64,000 bases of DNA from positions 176,077,501 to 176,141,500 of the forward strand of contig NC_135787.1 of the NCBI RefSeq assembly GCF_051106095.1. The letters run 5' to 3'. A program made the translations under genes and the position numbers. This document shows, in pieces, positions 33,981-45,219 of the stretch; the first letter of the stretch is position 1; each line of letters opens with the position of its first letter. The notes beneath the pieces are model-generated. The model was not told the origin of the DNA, made no database searches, and worked only from the letters and a program-made list of their open reading frames with translations. This stretch comes from Pogona vitticeps (Eukaryota; Chordata; Lepidosauria; Squamata; Agamidae).

Positions 33981-34149
33981 TACCGTATTTTCGCTCCATA
34001 AGACGCACTTTTCCATAAGACTCACCAATTTTTTAGGAGAAGAAAACAGGAAAATATAATCTGTTTTCTTCACTCCATAAGACACACAGACTTTCCACCC
34101 CCCTGTTTTGTGGGGGAAAAGTGTGTCTTATGGTGCGAAAAATATGGTA
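33981..34149. mobile_element. Palindromic MITE, CCGTATTTTCGCTCCATAAGACGC family, copy 1
   Basis: About 165-bp foldback element with TA-flanked inverted ends (TACCGTATTTTCGCTCCATA / GGTGCGAAAAATATGGTA) and internal GAAGAAAACAGGAAAATATAA. TA target duplication suggests a Tc1/mariner-type source. The second copy, in opposite orientation, lies at 50619-50788. Confidence 0.85.
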
Positions 34150-35082
34150 ATTGCTATCTCCTGGTGACATGTCCCTTAGCCATGCTTTTTTGTTGTTGTT
34201 GGGACTATAGTATGATATGTCGTATCTGTTTGTATTTCTCTATTAATTCCTATTATATCTACTTTTGCTAAAAGCTTTCCTTGCTGCTTCTTTATAACTT
34301 TCTTCTATTTGGCCCTTCCTCTTCTCAGAAGTGCTTCTGGACATTTTCCTTTTAGAGGCCTTAGTTTGGACTCCTGTGCTTGCCTGTTCTCACATAGTGC
34401 ATCAACTTCCCACTTTGCTGTCATGTTTGACTTGTATGTTAAGAGTAGGAGTTCTGAAACTAACAGCTCTTTGTCTTCATGAAAACTGTATTTTAGTAGA
34501 TAGAGCAGAGTGCATCTGTGAGACTCACAGGTTGCCTAGCCAAGTTATATGTTACCATTCCTTGAATGAGCTCTCATGTTAGCTTCTGGAATTAAGCGGG
34601 TCTAGCCTTCCATTCACATGGCTTTACCTCCTGCCTCTCCAATTTAATGTAGTTGGTGTGTATTAGTTCTATCACTTGTTTTGGACAAGAAAGGGACTAG
34701 ACATGGATACTTTGTATTCGTTTCCCTGGGGAGACTCCTTGTCCCACCTCTGTGTCATAGTAGTCAGCCCCACAGAGAGGTGGGGAAGAGCTGGCCAGCC
34801 TGCTTCCACAATTGGTGCAAAGATGACAGAGCCGAGCACCACATGGAGCCCAGCACAGGGAGAGGGGTGGATTGGAAAACAAATATGAAATGCCCATGTC
34901 TAAAAGGGACAAATTTGATCTCTACACTGAGCAATTATAAATATATTTTAAAGTTGCTTTTTGTTACATTCATCATACTAGTCACAATTCTTAGGTTGAC
35001 TAAAACATTTTACAATCCCACCCTTCTGTAACTTTGTGTAAAACTATGCTTTTTCTTTACTCTTTTTCTGTAAGAAAACTGG
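34150..35082 (+). other. MTPN intron 1, unassigned DNA
   Basis: No exon or repeat is supported. Confidence 0.45.
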
Positions 35083-35084
35083 TG

Positions 35085-36287
35085 CAGTCAACTCTCGACT
35101 TACAAATGGCTCTAGTTATAAACATTTCGACTTAAAAACTGCTCTGATAGAAAAATATTGACTCGACTTGCAAACTTGGATTCAAGTTACGAATGGAAAA
35201 AACGTGCAAGAGGTGGGGAAAGCGCGGAATGCGAACTTTCAGTTAACCATTGGCCAGTGAAGAGGGTGTCTCTCTGCTTCCTCGCTCTTCCCAGCGTTTT
35301 GAGAGTGGATTTGGAGACAGTCTTCAGACTGCCTGGTACAGTGCTGTACGAACTGTTCTTCTTCTTCTTCTTCTTTTTTTTGCTTTTTTTTATTTTAAAA
35401 GGTGTTTCCTCCCTCCTTTGCTGCCCCCCTTTCCCCAAAAGGTGCTTGTACAGTGGTGCCTCGCTTTACGATTGCCCCACATTACAATGACAACGCTTAA
35501 CGACAATCTTTTTGCGATCGCAAAACGATGGTCTGAATGGGGCAATTTCGCTTTGCGATGATCGGTTCTCTACTTCGGGAACCAATTCTTTGCAAAATGA
35601 CTTTTTTTGAACAGCTGATCAGCAGTTTCAAAATGGGTGCCGGGTGATTAAAATGGCTCCCTGCTGTGTTTAGGGACAGATTCCTCGCTATACAGGCAGT
35701 GAAAATGGCCGCCTTATGGAGGATCTTCACTGGACTGTTGAGTTTTTACCCCTTCGGAACGCATTGAATGGGTTTCAGTGCGTTTCAATGGGGTTTTTAT
35801 TTTTCTCTCTACAATGTTTTCGCTTAACGGCGATTTTCCTGGAACAGATTATCATTGTTAATTGAGGCACCACTGTATTGGCTTGTCTTGATTGAAAAGG
35901 TGCTTTTCAAGGTGATCTGTTGTCTGAAAGGTGCTTGGTTTTTCCCAGAAGGTGCTTGTCTTGGCTGAAAAGGTGCTTCTTAAGGTGTTCTGCTGAAAAG
36001 GTTTCTGTTTCCTCCTTCCCTCCCTCTTTTCTTTCCTTTTTTTAAACCTAAGTCATCTTAGGTTAAAAGGAAAAAAAATCCTGCCCCTAGTGATAGCAAT
36101 GGATTAACCAGTTTTGCATTAGTTCCTATGGGAACTAATGATTCGAGTTACAAACCGCCCCGGACCTAAGAACCAAAAACAGCCAGAACAGTGCATTTCT
36201 ATGGGAAATGCTGATTTGACTTACAAACTTTTGGACTTACGAACTTTCTTCCAGAACGGATTAAGTTTGTAAGTCGAGGGTTGACTG
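35085..36287. mobile_element. Tigger-like non-autonomous DNA transposon with nested MITE
   Basis: Terminal inverted repeats CAGTCAACTCTCGACTTACA at the left and TGTAAGTCGAGGGTTGACTG at the right, with TA after the right end and TG before the left (probably a mutated TA). Internally repeated GAAAAGGTGCTT words, no transposase. About 1.2 kb including a 425-bp MITE at 35451-35875, so roughly 0.78 kb of its own sequence. Confidence 0.85.
35451..35875. mobile_element. Palindromic Tigger/pogo-like MITE, copy 3 (nested)
   Basis: CAGTGGTGCCTCGCTTTACG ... AATTGAGGCACCACTG with intact TA on both sides (35449-35450, 35876-35877), sitting inside the Tigger-like element 35085-36287. It therefore inserted later than its host element. 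Confidence 0.9.
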
Positions 36288-36289
36288 TA

Positions 36290-37027
36290 CTGATTTGATG
36301 CCTTGGTTGCAACTTGCTTTTCTTTAATAATCTGCCAAATTCTTTGACATGAAGGAAGTGAATTCACATGAAGTACCAACATACTGTAGATCACCCCTTC
36401 ATCAATACCAGCTAGTACGTATATCCAGTGCTCAGGGATCTGCTGAGCACCAAATTGGAGACCACTTCTGTAGACTTGAAGCAAGGGGAGGTATTTTCAT
36501 GCCTTTGGAGAACTTAACTGCTTTGATCTGCAAGATATTTTTTCTTTATTACAACCATCTCAGAACATTTTAATACAAGAGAGAAATATTTCACTATCTG
36601 ATGGTTTACATTTACCTTGAAATATAAAACTGAACATTTCCAGCCCAACTCTAAGAAATTTCAGAGAGTTTAATAAGAAGCCAGCCAGACTTTTTAATTT
36701 GACCTCTTTTATTTTGCCTTTCTCTTCCTGAAGTAACAGTGTTATCATATTTTTTCAGAATTAATCTGGTTATTTCTTTTGAGTGTTCTGATTTTTATTT
36801 ATATCAGAGCATTGCACAATTTAAAACTATTGACATATATGACATATAGGTAAAATGAATACCTGCAGATCAGATAGTGTTCTGATACTGATGCACAGTT
36901 TGTCTAGCAATTTCTACATTAAATATATGAATAGAATAGCTAGTATTGACATGAAAGAGGCCTTTAAGTGGGTATTAATAAATATTTGAGGAGAAGGTAG
37001 ATGAACGTAGATTTATACATTGCATTT
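36290..37027 (+). other. MTPN intron 1, unassigned DNA
   Basis: No exon or repeat is supported. Confidence 0.45.
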
Positions 37028-37716
37028 CAGACTAGGGGTAGGCAAAGGAAAAGTAGACAAGTAGCAAGGAATTGCACGGATCATTTCAGAAGGGCAAAAA
37101 CTGAGAATAAGGTGAGACTAGTGATACTGAAAGCAACAAAAAAGAATTCTTCAGGTATATATGTAGCAAAAAAACAACAAAAGAAACAGTGATTCAGCTA
37201 CTCCATGGAGATTGAAAAATAACAGCATAAGACAAAGAAAAGGCAGAAATGCTCAATTCCTGTAAATTTTCCCAAAGGACAGATTGTGACCATCCAGACA
37301 ATTGTGAAGTGCAGGTGGAGCGGACAAGATTGCAACTGGAGATTGAGGAACAAATAGTCAAGGAATACTTCACTACCTTGATTGAGTTTAAATCTCCAGG
37401 GCTGGATGAACTGCACCCAAGAGTATTAAAGCAGCTGGCTGAAAAGCTCTTGAAAGCAGTGTCCATTATTTTCTTGAAGTAATGGCAAATGGGTGAGGTG
37501 CCAGATGACTGGAAGAGGGCTAATGTTGTCCCTATTATCAAAAAGGAGGAACCTGGGAACTACAGACCAGTCAGCTTGACATCAATTCCAGTGAACATTC
37601 TGTAGCAGATTATAAAGTGGTCAGTATACAGACAACTAGAAAACAAAGCAATAACTAGAAGCCAATATGGATTTGTCAAGAACAAATCCTGCCAGACTAA
37701 TCTGATGTCATTTTTT

Positions 37717-40042
37717 TGCTGTTTTGTTTAATAATTTCTTTTTTTAATTTTTTTATTTTTTATTAAACACAGGCAAACATACAAAACAAACACAAAAACA
37801 TATATACGGGGAGAATAGATCCACCTAACATATAAACCTGACTACATAAACCATATTGCCCTACTAAGCATCTTTAGGCCATATCCATTTAATATATAAT
37901 TCTGACTACATAAACCCTAAAGATTAACATACTTTAAATGTCTAATATATAATCTTAAACCTATATTGATCTTATATTCAAGCCATTCTTAGTTGCATAG
38001 ATCAACTATAGTTCACAAGTTACTTAGTATCTTCATATTTCTAACTCATCCTCAATACCTTCTAAACAGTTGTGATCAGAATATGTAATCTAATTTGAGC
38101 ATTACCTATATGTATCTACCATTTAAGACATTCAACAAGTAACTCCCCCATTTTTATTATATTTCTTTGCTCCATGTTTAAATCAGGGATTTTTAATTAT
38201 TTATAGCCTTGTGGATCTATGACTTCATTTCTTTCATTCTTTTTACTGGCTATTAAAGTGCTATCTATATAGTCTCTATATATTCTTTCACCTGCATTCA
38301 CCTCTAACCAGTACTCATCATAAGCAATTCTAATTTCATCATAAAGGTAGCTTAGCCAAGCACACCTCCCCACATAGAAGCTCTAGGCCAGCTCAATATA
38401 TTTCTAAAAGATCTCCACTTTTACAGGTAAAAAAAACCATTGTAAATCTCATCTTACCTGTATAATCAATATAGTGATTCAGTCATATTTAAGATCTTTA
38501 TATAAACCATAAGAGTCCAAACATCTAGTAGTAGTATTCTTCATTGACCTTTATGAAATTTTACCTTTTAGCTTCCCATCTGGCCATAATTGTTCATAAT
38601 GTAATTGCTCATATTGCTTTCTGTGTGAATATATATCTCTCAGGACCAAGAAATTTTATCATTTAATCCACAGGATTCTTTCCCCTCTTTTCACTTTTTC
38701 TTCTCTACTCCAGTATCAAACTTCAAGTTTAATTTCTTACTCCCCTTTTACCAGTTTTAAAATTGCATCTATAAAATTTCATTACGACATTTTCTATGTG
38801 ATTTACTAATTTCCTCTCAATATAATCCATATCTTGATTTCCAAGCAACACAGATCCATTCGACCTCTGATCATAAATTCCTGCCTCTAAATTCACCCAT
38901 GTCTTCTCTTTAATATTATTTTCCATCAGGATAAAATCCATGTGCTCCTTCACCTTGTCCCCGCCCCTCCTTTCCTCATTTTAAAGTATTTTATTCTGCT
39001 TTTTTAAAAAAAGAGTCTCTCTCTGCCTCTCCGGAGGCCGTTGTTCGTTTAGTTCAGAGCAGTCAATCGTTTCATCTCCCGTCTCCTCCTCAGGAACAGT
39101 GGTCTCTCCCTCTCTCTAGCGATACTTGTTCAGCTGATTCAGAAGATACTGTCTGTTTGTCTCCTGCTATCATAGTGTCCAAGTCAAGAAGTATTACTTT
39201 AATATCTGTCTTCAGTTCTGAAATTTGAGCCTGAAGATGATTGATGAGATTAGATTGAAATTCCTGAAGACAGAATATCAGATCGGTTTCCATTTCAAAA
39301 TCTCAAAGATGTGTCTCGCCCTTAGAATTTTCATCCAAAAACCATTAGAGTCCGGCAGACGAAGTTGCTCAGCTTCCCTCCTCGCTCCTTGGCCAAAGCT
39401 GATTCAGAGTCTTGTGGAAAGCACTCTGGTCATAAAAGTGACTATTTAGATATATAGTCCTCCTTTATGGCTCAAAGTAAAGTTCCTTAAATTTAAGCTG
39501 TTCATAGTCATTCACGATTCTCAAGCTTCTAATTTATAAAAAGCCAAACCTTAGGAGGTGGGGTTGGGGTGGGAAAGACAGATTGAGTTTCACTTTCTCA
39601 GTTATGGCGTAGTAAGAAAAACCTCCAAAGTTTGCCAAGATCCTCTGCCGCTTAAGAGATTGTCTCCACACTCAAACTTCCCAGAGAGAAACAAAACATC
39701 TGGTCTGTTACTTGCCGTAGAGATAGCCGATCAGCTTCTGTTCATGCAGTCAGATCATAAATCTTCCTTTCTCCCCCTTCTCTGAGCAGCTACGCACCAA
39801 TTCATCATGGTGATTTCACGAGTCAGTTGCAATTGAGGAAAAGAAACTCCTCCGAAAAAAGCAGATTGCAGTCTGGATTCTTCGGTGTCTCTGGCTCCCC
39901 TGCTACGGTCCCATGTCTCCTGTGGGAACCCGACCCCCTTTTTCTTGGGGGGGGGGTTCGCTGACTCGGAATAAACCCAGGAGTTCTCAGAGCCCTGAGA
40001 ATTCCCCTGTTCTCGCTGCCCGTTCCTCCACCCCTCTCCTCC
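37717..40042 (-). mobile_element. L1 LINE insertion, minus strand, internally deleted, 17-bp TSD
   Basis: Flanked by the 17-bp duplication ATCTGATGTCATTTTTT (37700-37716 and 40043-40059). The left edge is T-rich (a poly(A)-side end on the minus strand) and the right edge is a G-rich 5'-UTR-like region. The minus strand encodes FCLQEFQSNLINHLQAQISE then LKTDIKVILLDLDTM (39090-39293), a coiled-coil start typical of L1 ORF1. At 2.3 kb with both ends present, most of ORF1 and ORF2 is missing, so it is an internally deleted or non-autonomous L1. Confidence 0.8.
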
Positions 40043-41065
40043 ATCTGATGTCATTTTTTGATCATGTAACCTGCCCGATAGAGAGAGGGAATGCTGTAGA
40101 CATAGTGTATCTTGAGTTCAGCAAAGCCTTTGACAGAGTGTCCCATTATATTCAAGCTAACTAGGTGTGGGCTGGATAGAACAACTGTCAAGTGGATACA
40201 CAGTTGGCTACAGAATCATACTCAGAGGATGATGATTAATGGCTCCTTTTCAAACTGGGAAGAAGTAACAAATGGGGTAGCAGCCCTGTGCTCTTCAATA
40301 TTTTTATTAATGACCTGAATGAGAGAGTGCAGGGAATGCTAATCAGATTTGTGAATGACACAAAATAGTGTGGAATAGTTAATACACTGGAAGACAGAAA
40401 TAAAATTCAAAGTGATCTAATAGATTTGAGCACTGGGCTGAAAACATCAGAATGAAATTTAACAGGGATAAATACAAAGTACTGCAACTTGGAAAGCTAA
40501 ATGAAACAGAGTTACAAGATGGGGGGGATACCTTGCTCAGCAATACTACAAGTGAGAAGCAATACTACAAGTGAGTTGTAAATCACAAGCCAACAGTGTG
40601 ATGCAGCTACAAAAAAGGCAAATGCTATTTTAAGTTTCATTAATGAAAGTATAGTCTCCAGATCCTGCAAGGTACTTGTTCCCCTCTGTTTGGCATTGGT
40701 TTGACCTCATCTTGACTACTATTTCGAGTTCTGAGCATCACACTTCAAGAAGGATGCTGACAAATTTGAACAAGTCCAGAGGAGGGCGACAAGAAAACCA
40801 AGCCCTATGAGGAAAAACTGAAAGAGCTCCGCATGTTTAGCATTGAGAAAAGACTGAGGGGAGATATGATACCACTTTTCAAATACTTGAAAGGCCATCA
40901 TTCAAAGGAGGGGCAGGATCTGTTCTTGATCATCCCTGAGTGCAGGACACGTAAGAATGGGCTGAAGTTACAAGAAGACGGATTTCAGGTGAATATCAGG
41001 AAGAATTTCCTAACTATTAAGAGCAGTACAACCATGGAATCAATTCCTTCAAGAGGTGGTAAGTA

Positions 41066-41480
41066 CAGTGGTGCCTCACTTAGCGACGTTAATCCATTCC
41101 AGGAAAAAACATTGCTAAGTGATTTAATTGCTAAGCAATTTTAAAAAGCCCATAGAAACGCATTAAAACGTGTTTAATGTGTTCCTATGGGCTCAAAAAC
41201 TGACCTTATGCGAAGATCCTCCATAGGGGCGGCCATTTTCGGTGCCTCTAAAGCGAGGCAAAACAGCGGTCGGCCATTTTGTTTTTCCGGTGGCCATTTT
41301 GGAACCGCCGATTAGCTGTGCAAAAACAGTCTCTTTGCCACGATCACTTCCCCACAATAATCGCAAAGCGATTTTCCCCCATAGGGGCCATCGCTAAGCG
41401 ATCGCTCTGGCGATGGCCAAAACCCCATCGCTAAGCGATTTCATCGCTCAACGGAGCGATCGCTAAGCGAGGCACCACTG
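41066..41480. mobile_element. Palindromic Tigger/pogo-like MITE, copy 4 (nested in CR1)
   Basis: CAGTGGTGCCTCACTTAGCG ... GCTAAGCGAGGCACCACTG with TA at 41064-41065 and AA on the right. It contains GCTAAGCGAT motifs several times. It interrupts the CR1 3' region between 'caagaggtggtaag' and 'cttcaaagtggaggc'. Confidence 0.9.
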
Positions 41481-41611
41481 AACTTCAAAGTGGAGGCATT
41501 CAAGATATAGACAACCACCTGGCAGATATCCTTTGATTTGTATTCCTGCAATGAGCAAGGGGTTGGACTCAGTGGCCTTATAGGCCCCTTCCAACTTCAG
41601 TATTCTCTGAT

Positions 41612-42639
41612 TGTTGGACTGAGGTGTGCGCATTCAGTAGCCTCCAGGGATGAAGGCATTAGCACTCTAACAGTTTGACAGAATTTAGTTTCCAAAGAAA
41701 TAATATTTTGGGAACAATTGGTGAACGTAAAAGGCAGAGACAAAAGCACAGATAGTTGGCTTGCCTTAATAATCTGAAGAAAAAGTAATAAGCATTTTAA
41801 ATTATAAATTTGGAGTTTTACAATTAAATGATTTATCACTGAATTTAGTCATTGTGCTTTTTAATGGGTTGATGTCACAGTGCATTGAATGGAGAAAGAC
41901 AATAAAAATTTTAATTCACTCTTATAATTTGAGATGGCAATTGAAGAGAGGAATTTAAATGATTAATCTTTAGCAGAAATGTTATTCAGGATGAGGATAC
42001 TGTATCAGTAATGCCTGTAAGGCTCTGAGTTTTTAGAAATGTATGTTTCAACACTTCCAGAGTTCTGAACAAGAAAAGAGAAGAAATGTGATATTAGTAC
42101 TTCTGTAAATTTGATTTTGTGGACTCTGTTATAGAATAAGCAAGTTGCAAATTGTATTTTTATGAGGCCTACATGTGTACATGCTCCTGCATGTTACATT
42201 CATGTGGGAGAGATTAAGCGCTCATGTTGATGAGGATTGTAGCTCAACATGTCTGGGACATATTGCTTTAAGCTGATTATACTTCCAAAAACTAGAAGCA
42301 GAGATTGCAAAACCATAATACCTGTGGATAAGAAATTTCAGTTGTCTGGTGGCAAGTAATCAGTCACAAGCTATTTTTAACTGTCATTTTTCATGTGCAT
42401 GTGCTTTGTCCTTTGATTGCTTCACATTTGTGGTATTTGATTAGCACCTGAACTAGTCATAGATTGTGTTGTGTTTACACCCTGAAGAAAATACAGGGTT
42501 TACTATTCTGTGTCCTTGGCCTGGGACTTGTTAACCTTTTTTTGGGGGGGGGGGCACAGAGGAGAGATGTAGTTAAAAGAAATGTAGTTAAAAGAAGATA
42601 ATTCTGAGGTGCTTTAATCAAAATTTATGTTGTAGATGA
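41612..42639 (+). other. MTPN intron 1, unassigned DNA
   Basis: AT-rich sequence with no exon or named repeat; a G tract lies at about 42543. Confidence 0.45.
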
Positions 42640-42830
42640 TGGTACCAAGCTGGGACTCTGGAGACATGGGCCACGTCCCCCACTCAACCATGGAAGCTGG
42701 CTTGGGGGTAGCGATGTGACATCACTCCTTGAAAAGCTCACATACCTAAAACAAACACAAAACAAAAAATACCATGATTACCATACCTTGGAATTGACTT
42801 GGCAGCACATAATAACAACAGAAATTTAGG
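42640..42830 (+). mobile_element. tRNA-derived SINE, family D
   Basis: 'gactctggagacatgggccacgtcccccactcaaccatggaagctggcttggg' resembles the B-box side of a squamate SINE (ggagacctgggttcgaatccccactcagccatggaagc). The end 'ttggaattgacttggcagcacataataacaacag' is RTE-like. It is diverged. Confidence 0.45.
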
Positions 42831-43505
42831 AATATATAAATCAGTGCAAGATCAAACTTTGAAAACATCTGAAAATTAAAGAATTATTGTAGGGACATTA
42901 GAATGGGATTGCTAGTCCATTAGCCACATCAAGTGCTTCAGTGGTACTAATCATGATGAACCTTTGTGCTATGTACAGATGGATCAGAAATCTAGGTGAC
43001 TGCTTCTGAATTACAGGAATAAAAATTGATATGATGAAAAAAGGTTTTGATGCATAAAAGTGAGAGAAAACAATTTACATTGTGACTAACGCTATGAAAA
43101 GCTTATTGTGGGTCTAAACCTGACACTCTACATTCTTCATAGGCAACATTGCTTTGCAGGCAGTTTTCTGTATATTGCTGTAGCCTGTAGAAAGACTACA
43201 CTGTTTTGTTATTGGTTGTGTTTTTCTAATATGCTTGAGTAATGACTTACGGTGGAGTCCAGTTAATCTGTTCTGCTGACAAAACTGGTTCCATTAGCAG
43301 AATAGGGAGGATGGGTTCCTTTTCTCTTTAGTCCCTGTGTTCTTTCAGAATATGGTTTATGTGCAGGGGGAGAAATTATACAACATGGAATTCCTCTTAG
43401 AATTTTGGATTCTGTCTTATCTGACTGTCACTTGATCACTGTTTGTGTTAAATATTGTAATATTCAAAAAAGACTACTATAAAATAACATTTCTTAATGT
43501 TGAAG

Positions 43506-43619
43506 GGTGAAGATGTTAATCGGACCCTGGAAGGTGGAAGAAAACCTCTTCACTACGCAGCAGATTGTGGACAGCTTGAGATCCTGGAGTTCCTTCTACT
43601 AAAAGGAGCTGATATTAAT
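43506..43619 (+). CDS. MTPN: Myotrophin, coding exon 2 (residues 25-62)
   Basis: Second coding exon, 114 bases in phase 0. It encodes [20 protein letters not shown] and continues [18 protein letters not shown], a complete ankyrin repeat with the typical PLHYAA and [12 protein letters not shown] helices and turn. The donor is AAT|GTATGT. The acceptor (ATGTTGAAG|GGT) has a poor pyrimidine tract for a constitutive exon, but the reading frame and protein match leave little doubt. It is separated from exon 1 by a 13.7-kb intron full of transposable elements. Confidence 0.97.
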
Positions 43620-44338
43620 GTATGTTGATTAAAATCAATGAAGCTTGGAAATAAATTTCTCTCTTTGGCTGGAGACAAATGATAGTGTTTTAGAAAGCAA
43701 TATGATGTTGCAGTCACATGGTTGCCCTTGGTGTGCACATTAATTTATTTTGGCCCAGTGTTGCCACTGTTTATATAACTTTTATATATGTTTTGAAGCA
43801 ACACAGTAAAGGAGCTAATGGAACGAGTGAGTAAACAACAGTGTTGTTACTGCTACTATATTCTGTACTTTGAGGAACTGTTCTGTCTCTAGCTTTTAAC
43901 TAATTAACTCTTTTAATTGTCAATTAATAATCTTGATGGATCAAGTATTTGATGAGTTTGTCTTTCTTTAGCAGTTTGTAATATAAGGCACTGTCAGAAA
44001 TGTGAAATAATACATCTCTTTATTAGAATCCTGCTGTAAAATTCATGTTTACAATTACTGTTGCAATTATTGGAAAGTACTGTTTATAGAATGTATCTGG
44101 GTTTTTTAAATTAAAATCTACCAGTTCATGTCCTATTTTTCATCATCAATTCTAGTGCTAATGCTTGATATTATTTTAGTATTTCAGAAACATTAAGAAC
44201 TTATGTAGCTTTTTAGAATGGAATGTGGGCACACAATTTAAGGGACAAATTGGAAGTGGAAATAGAGTCTAAGATATTATTCTTTGTTCTTGTCACTACA
44301 GTTTTTAGAACAAGAAATAAGGTCCAAAGTCATTTGGA

Positions 44339-44575
44339 AGCAGTCCTCAACCACGGGGACCATGGACTGGTTGGAGGGATGTGGGCTCTGGGGGCGGGGG
44401 CACCCCTGAGCTCATGGATGGGCGTGTTGGGCTCGTGGCTGGGCCTGCAAGCCCGACATACCCACCTGCAAGTGCAACACGCCCACTGTGTGTGCATGTG
44501 GGGGTGGAGAGCCATGTCCGCGGCCCAGTTCAAGGAAGCCCATGGACCGCCACAGACCAGGGGTTGGGGACCCCT
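44339..44575. mobile_element. hAT-like MITE with 8-bp TSD
   Basis: 237-bp element with ends AGCAGTCCTCAACC and GGTTGGGGACCCCT and an 8-bp target duplication CATTTGGA (44331-44338, 44576-44583). This is the diagnostic hAT layout. GC-rich interior, no transposase. MTPN intron 2. Confidence 0.85.
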
Positions 44576-44630
44576 CATTTGGAGTACCTTTATTTTAAAA
44601 ATCTTGAGGTTGGATGATACAAAGCAGATA

Positions 44631-45050
44631 CAGTTGTGCCTCGCTTAACGGGCGCCCTGTTTAACAACAAAATCGCATAGCGATTAACTGTTTGCGATTG
44701 CATTGCGATGTTTTGAATGGGAAAAATCGCTTTGCGACGATTGGTACCCTGTTTTGCTTACCGATCATTGCAAAGCGATGATTTTTAACAGCTGATCAGC
44801 GGTTCTAAAATGGCCACCAGGTAAAAAAAATGGCTGTCCGCTGTTTTCTGGGACAGATTCCTCGCTTACCGGGCAGCGAAAATGGCCGCCGTATGGAGGA
44901 TTTTCGCTTAAAGGTGAGTCTGAAGCCCATAGGGACGCATTGAATTGGTTTCAATGCATTCCTATGGGCTTTTTAATATTGCATAGTGACAAAATCGCTT
45001 TGCAGCGATTTTTGCTGCACCGATTATTGTCGCTATGCGAGGCACCACTG
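44631..45050. mobile_element. Palindromic Tigger/pogo-like MITE, copy 5
   Basis: CAGTTGTGCCTCGCTTAACG ... CTATGCGAGGCACCACTG flanked by TA on both sides (44629-44630 and 45051-45052). MTPN intron 2. Confidence 0.9.
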
Positions 45051-45219
45051 TACAAGGTTTCCACTTTTCCTTATTTACAAGAGGGGAAGTCAGTATTTAT
45101 AGAGAGTTGGCAGGGTGTGTTTGATATTTCCCCGTCTTTTGAATCTTCCTTGCTAATGTCCATGCCCCAATCCCATTGTTTAAAATCACTTTTCCCAAGC
45201 CTGGGTCCAAAATGAGAAT

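Larger units (their letters stand above)
37028..41611 (+). mobile_element. CR1 LINE, 5'-truncated, interrupted by an L1 and a MITE
   Basis: The CR1 coding remnants read on both sides of the inserts. Before: 'aagcaacaaaaaagaattcttcagg', then SPGLDELHPRVLKQLAEKLL (37393-37452) and the residues from 'gactggaagagggctaatgttgtccctattatc'. After: EFSKAFDRVSHY (40112 on). The 3' part 'ggtgaatatcaggaagaatttcctaactattaagagcag' and 'caaggggttggactcagtggccttataggccccttccaacttc' is the standard CR1 end. Stops and frame changes show it is dead. It is split by an L1 at 37717-40042 and a MITE at 41066-41480. A 20-bp direct duplication (AGCAATACTACAAGTGAG) lies near 40541. Confidence 0.9.

Noticed and set aside
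35158-35561. Open frames of about 100 residues in the Tigger-like element
   Set aside because: They span the inverted repeat and poly-pyrimidine runs and show no transposase motif.
44223-44648. 141-residue open frame in intron 2
   Set aside because: It overlaps a GC-rich hAT-like MITE; there is no domain and no splice support.
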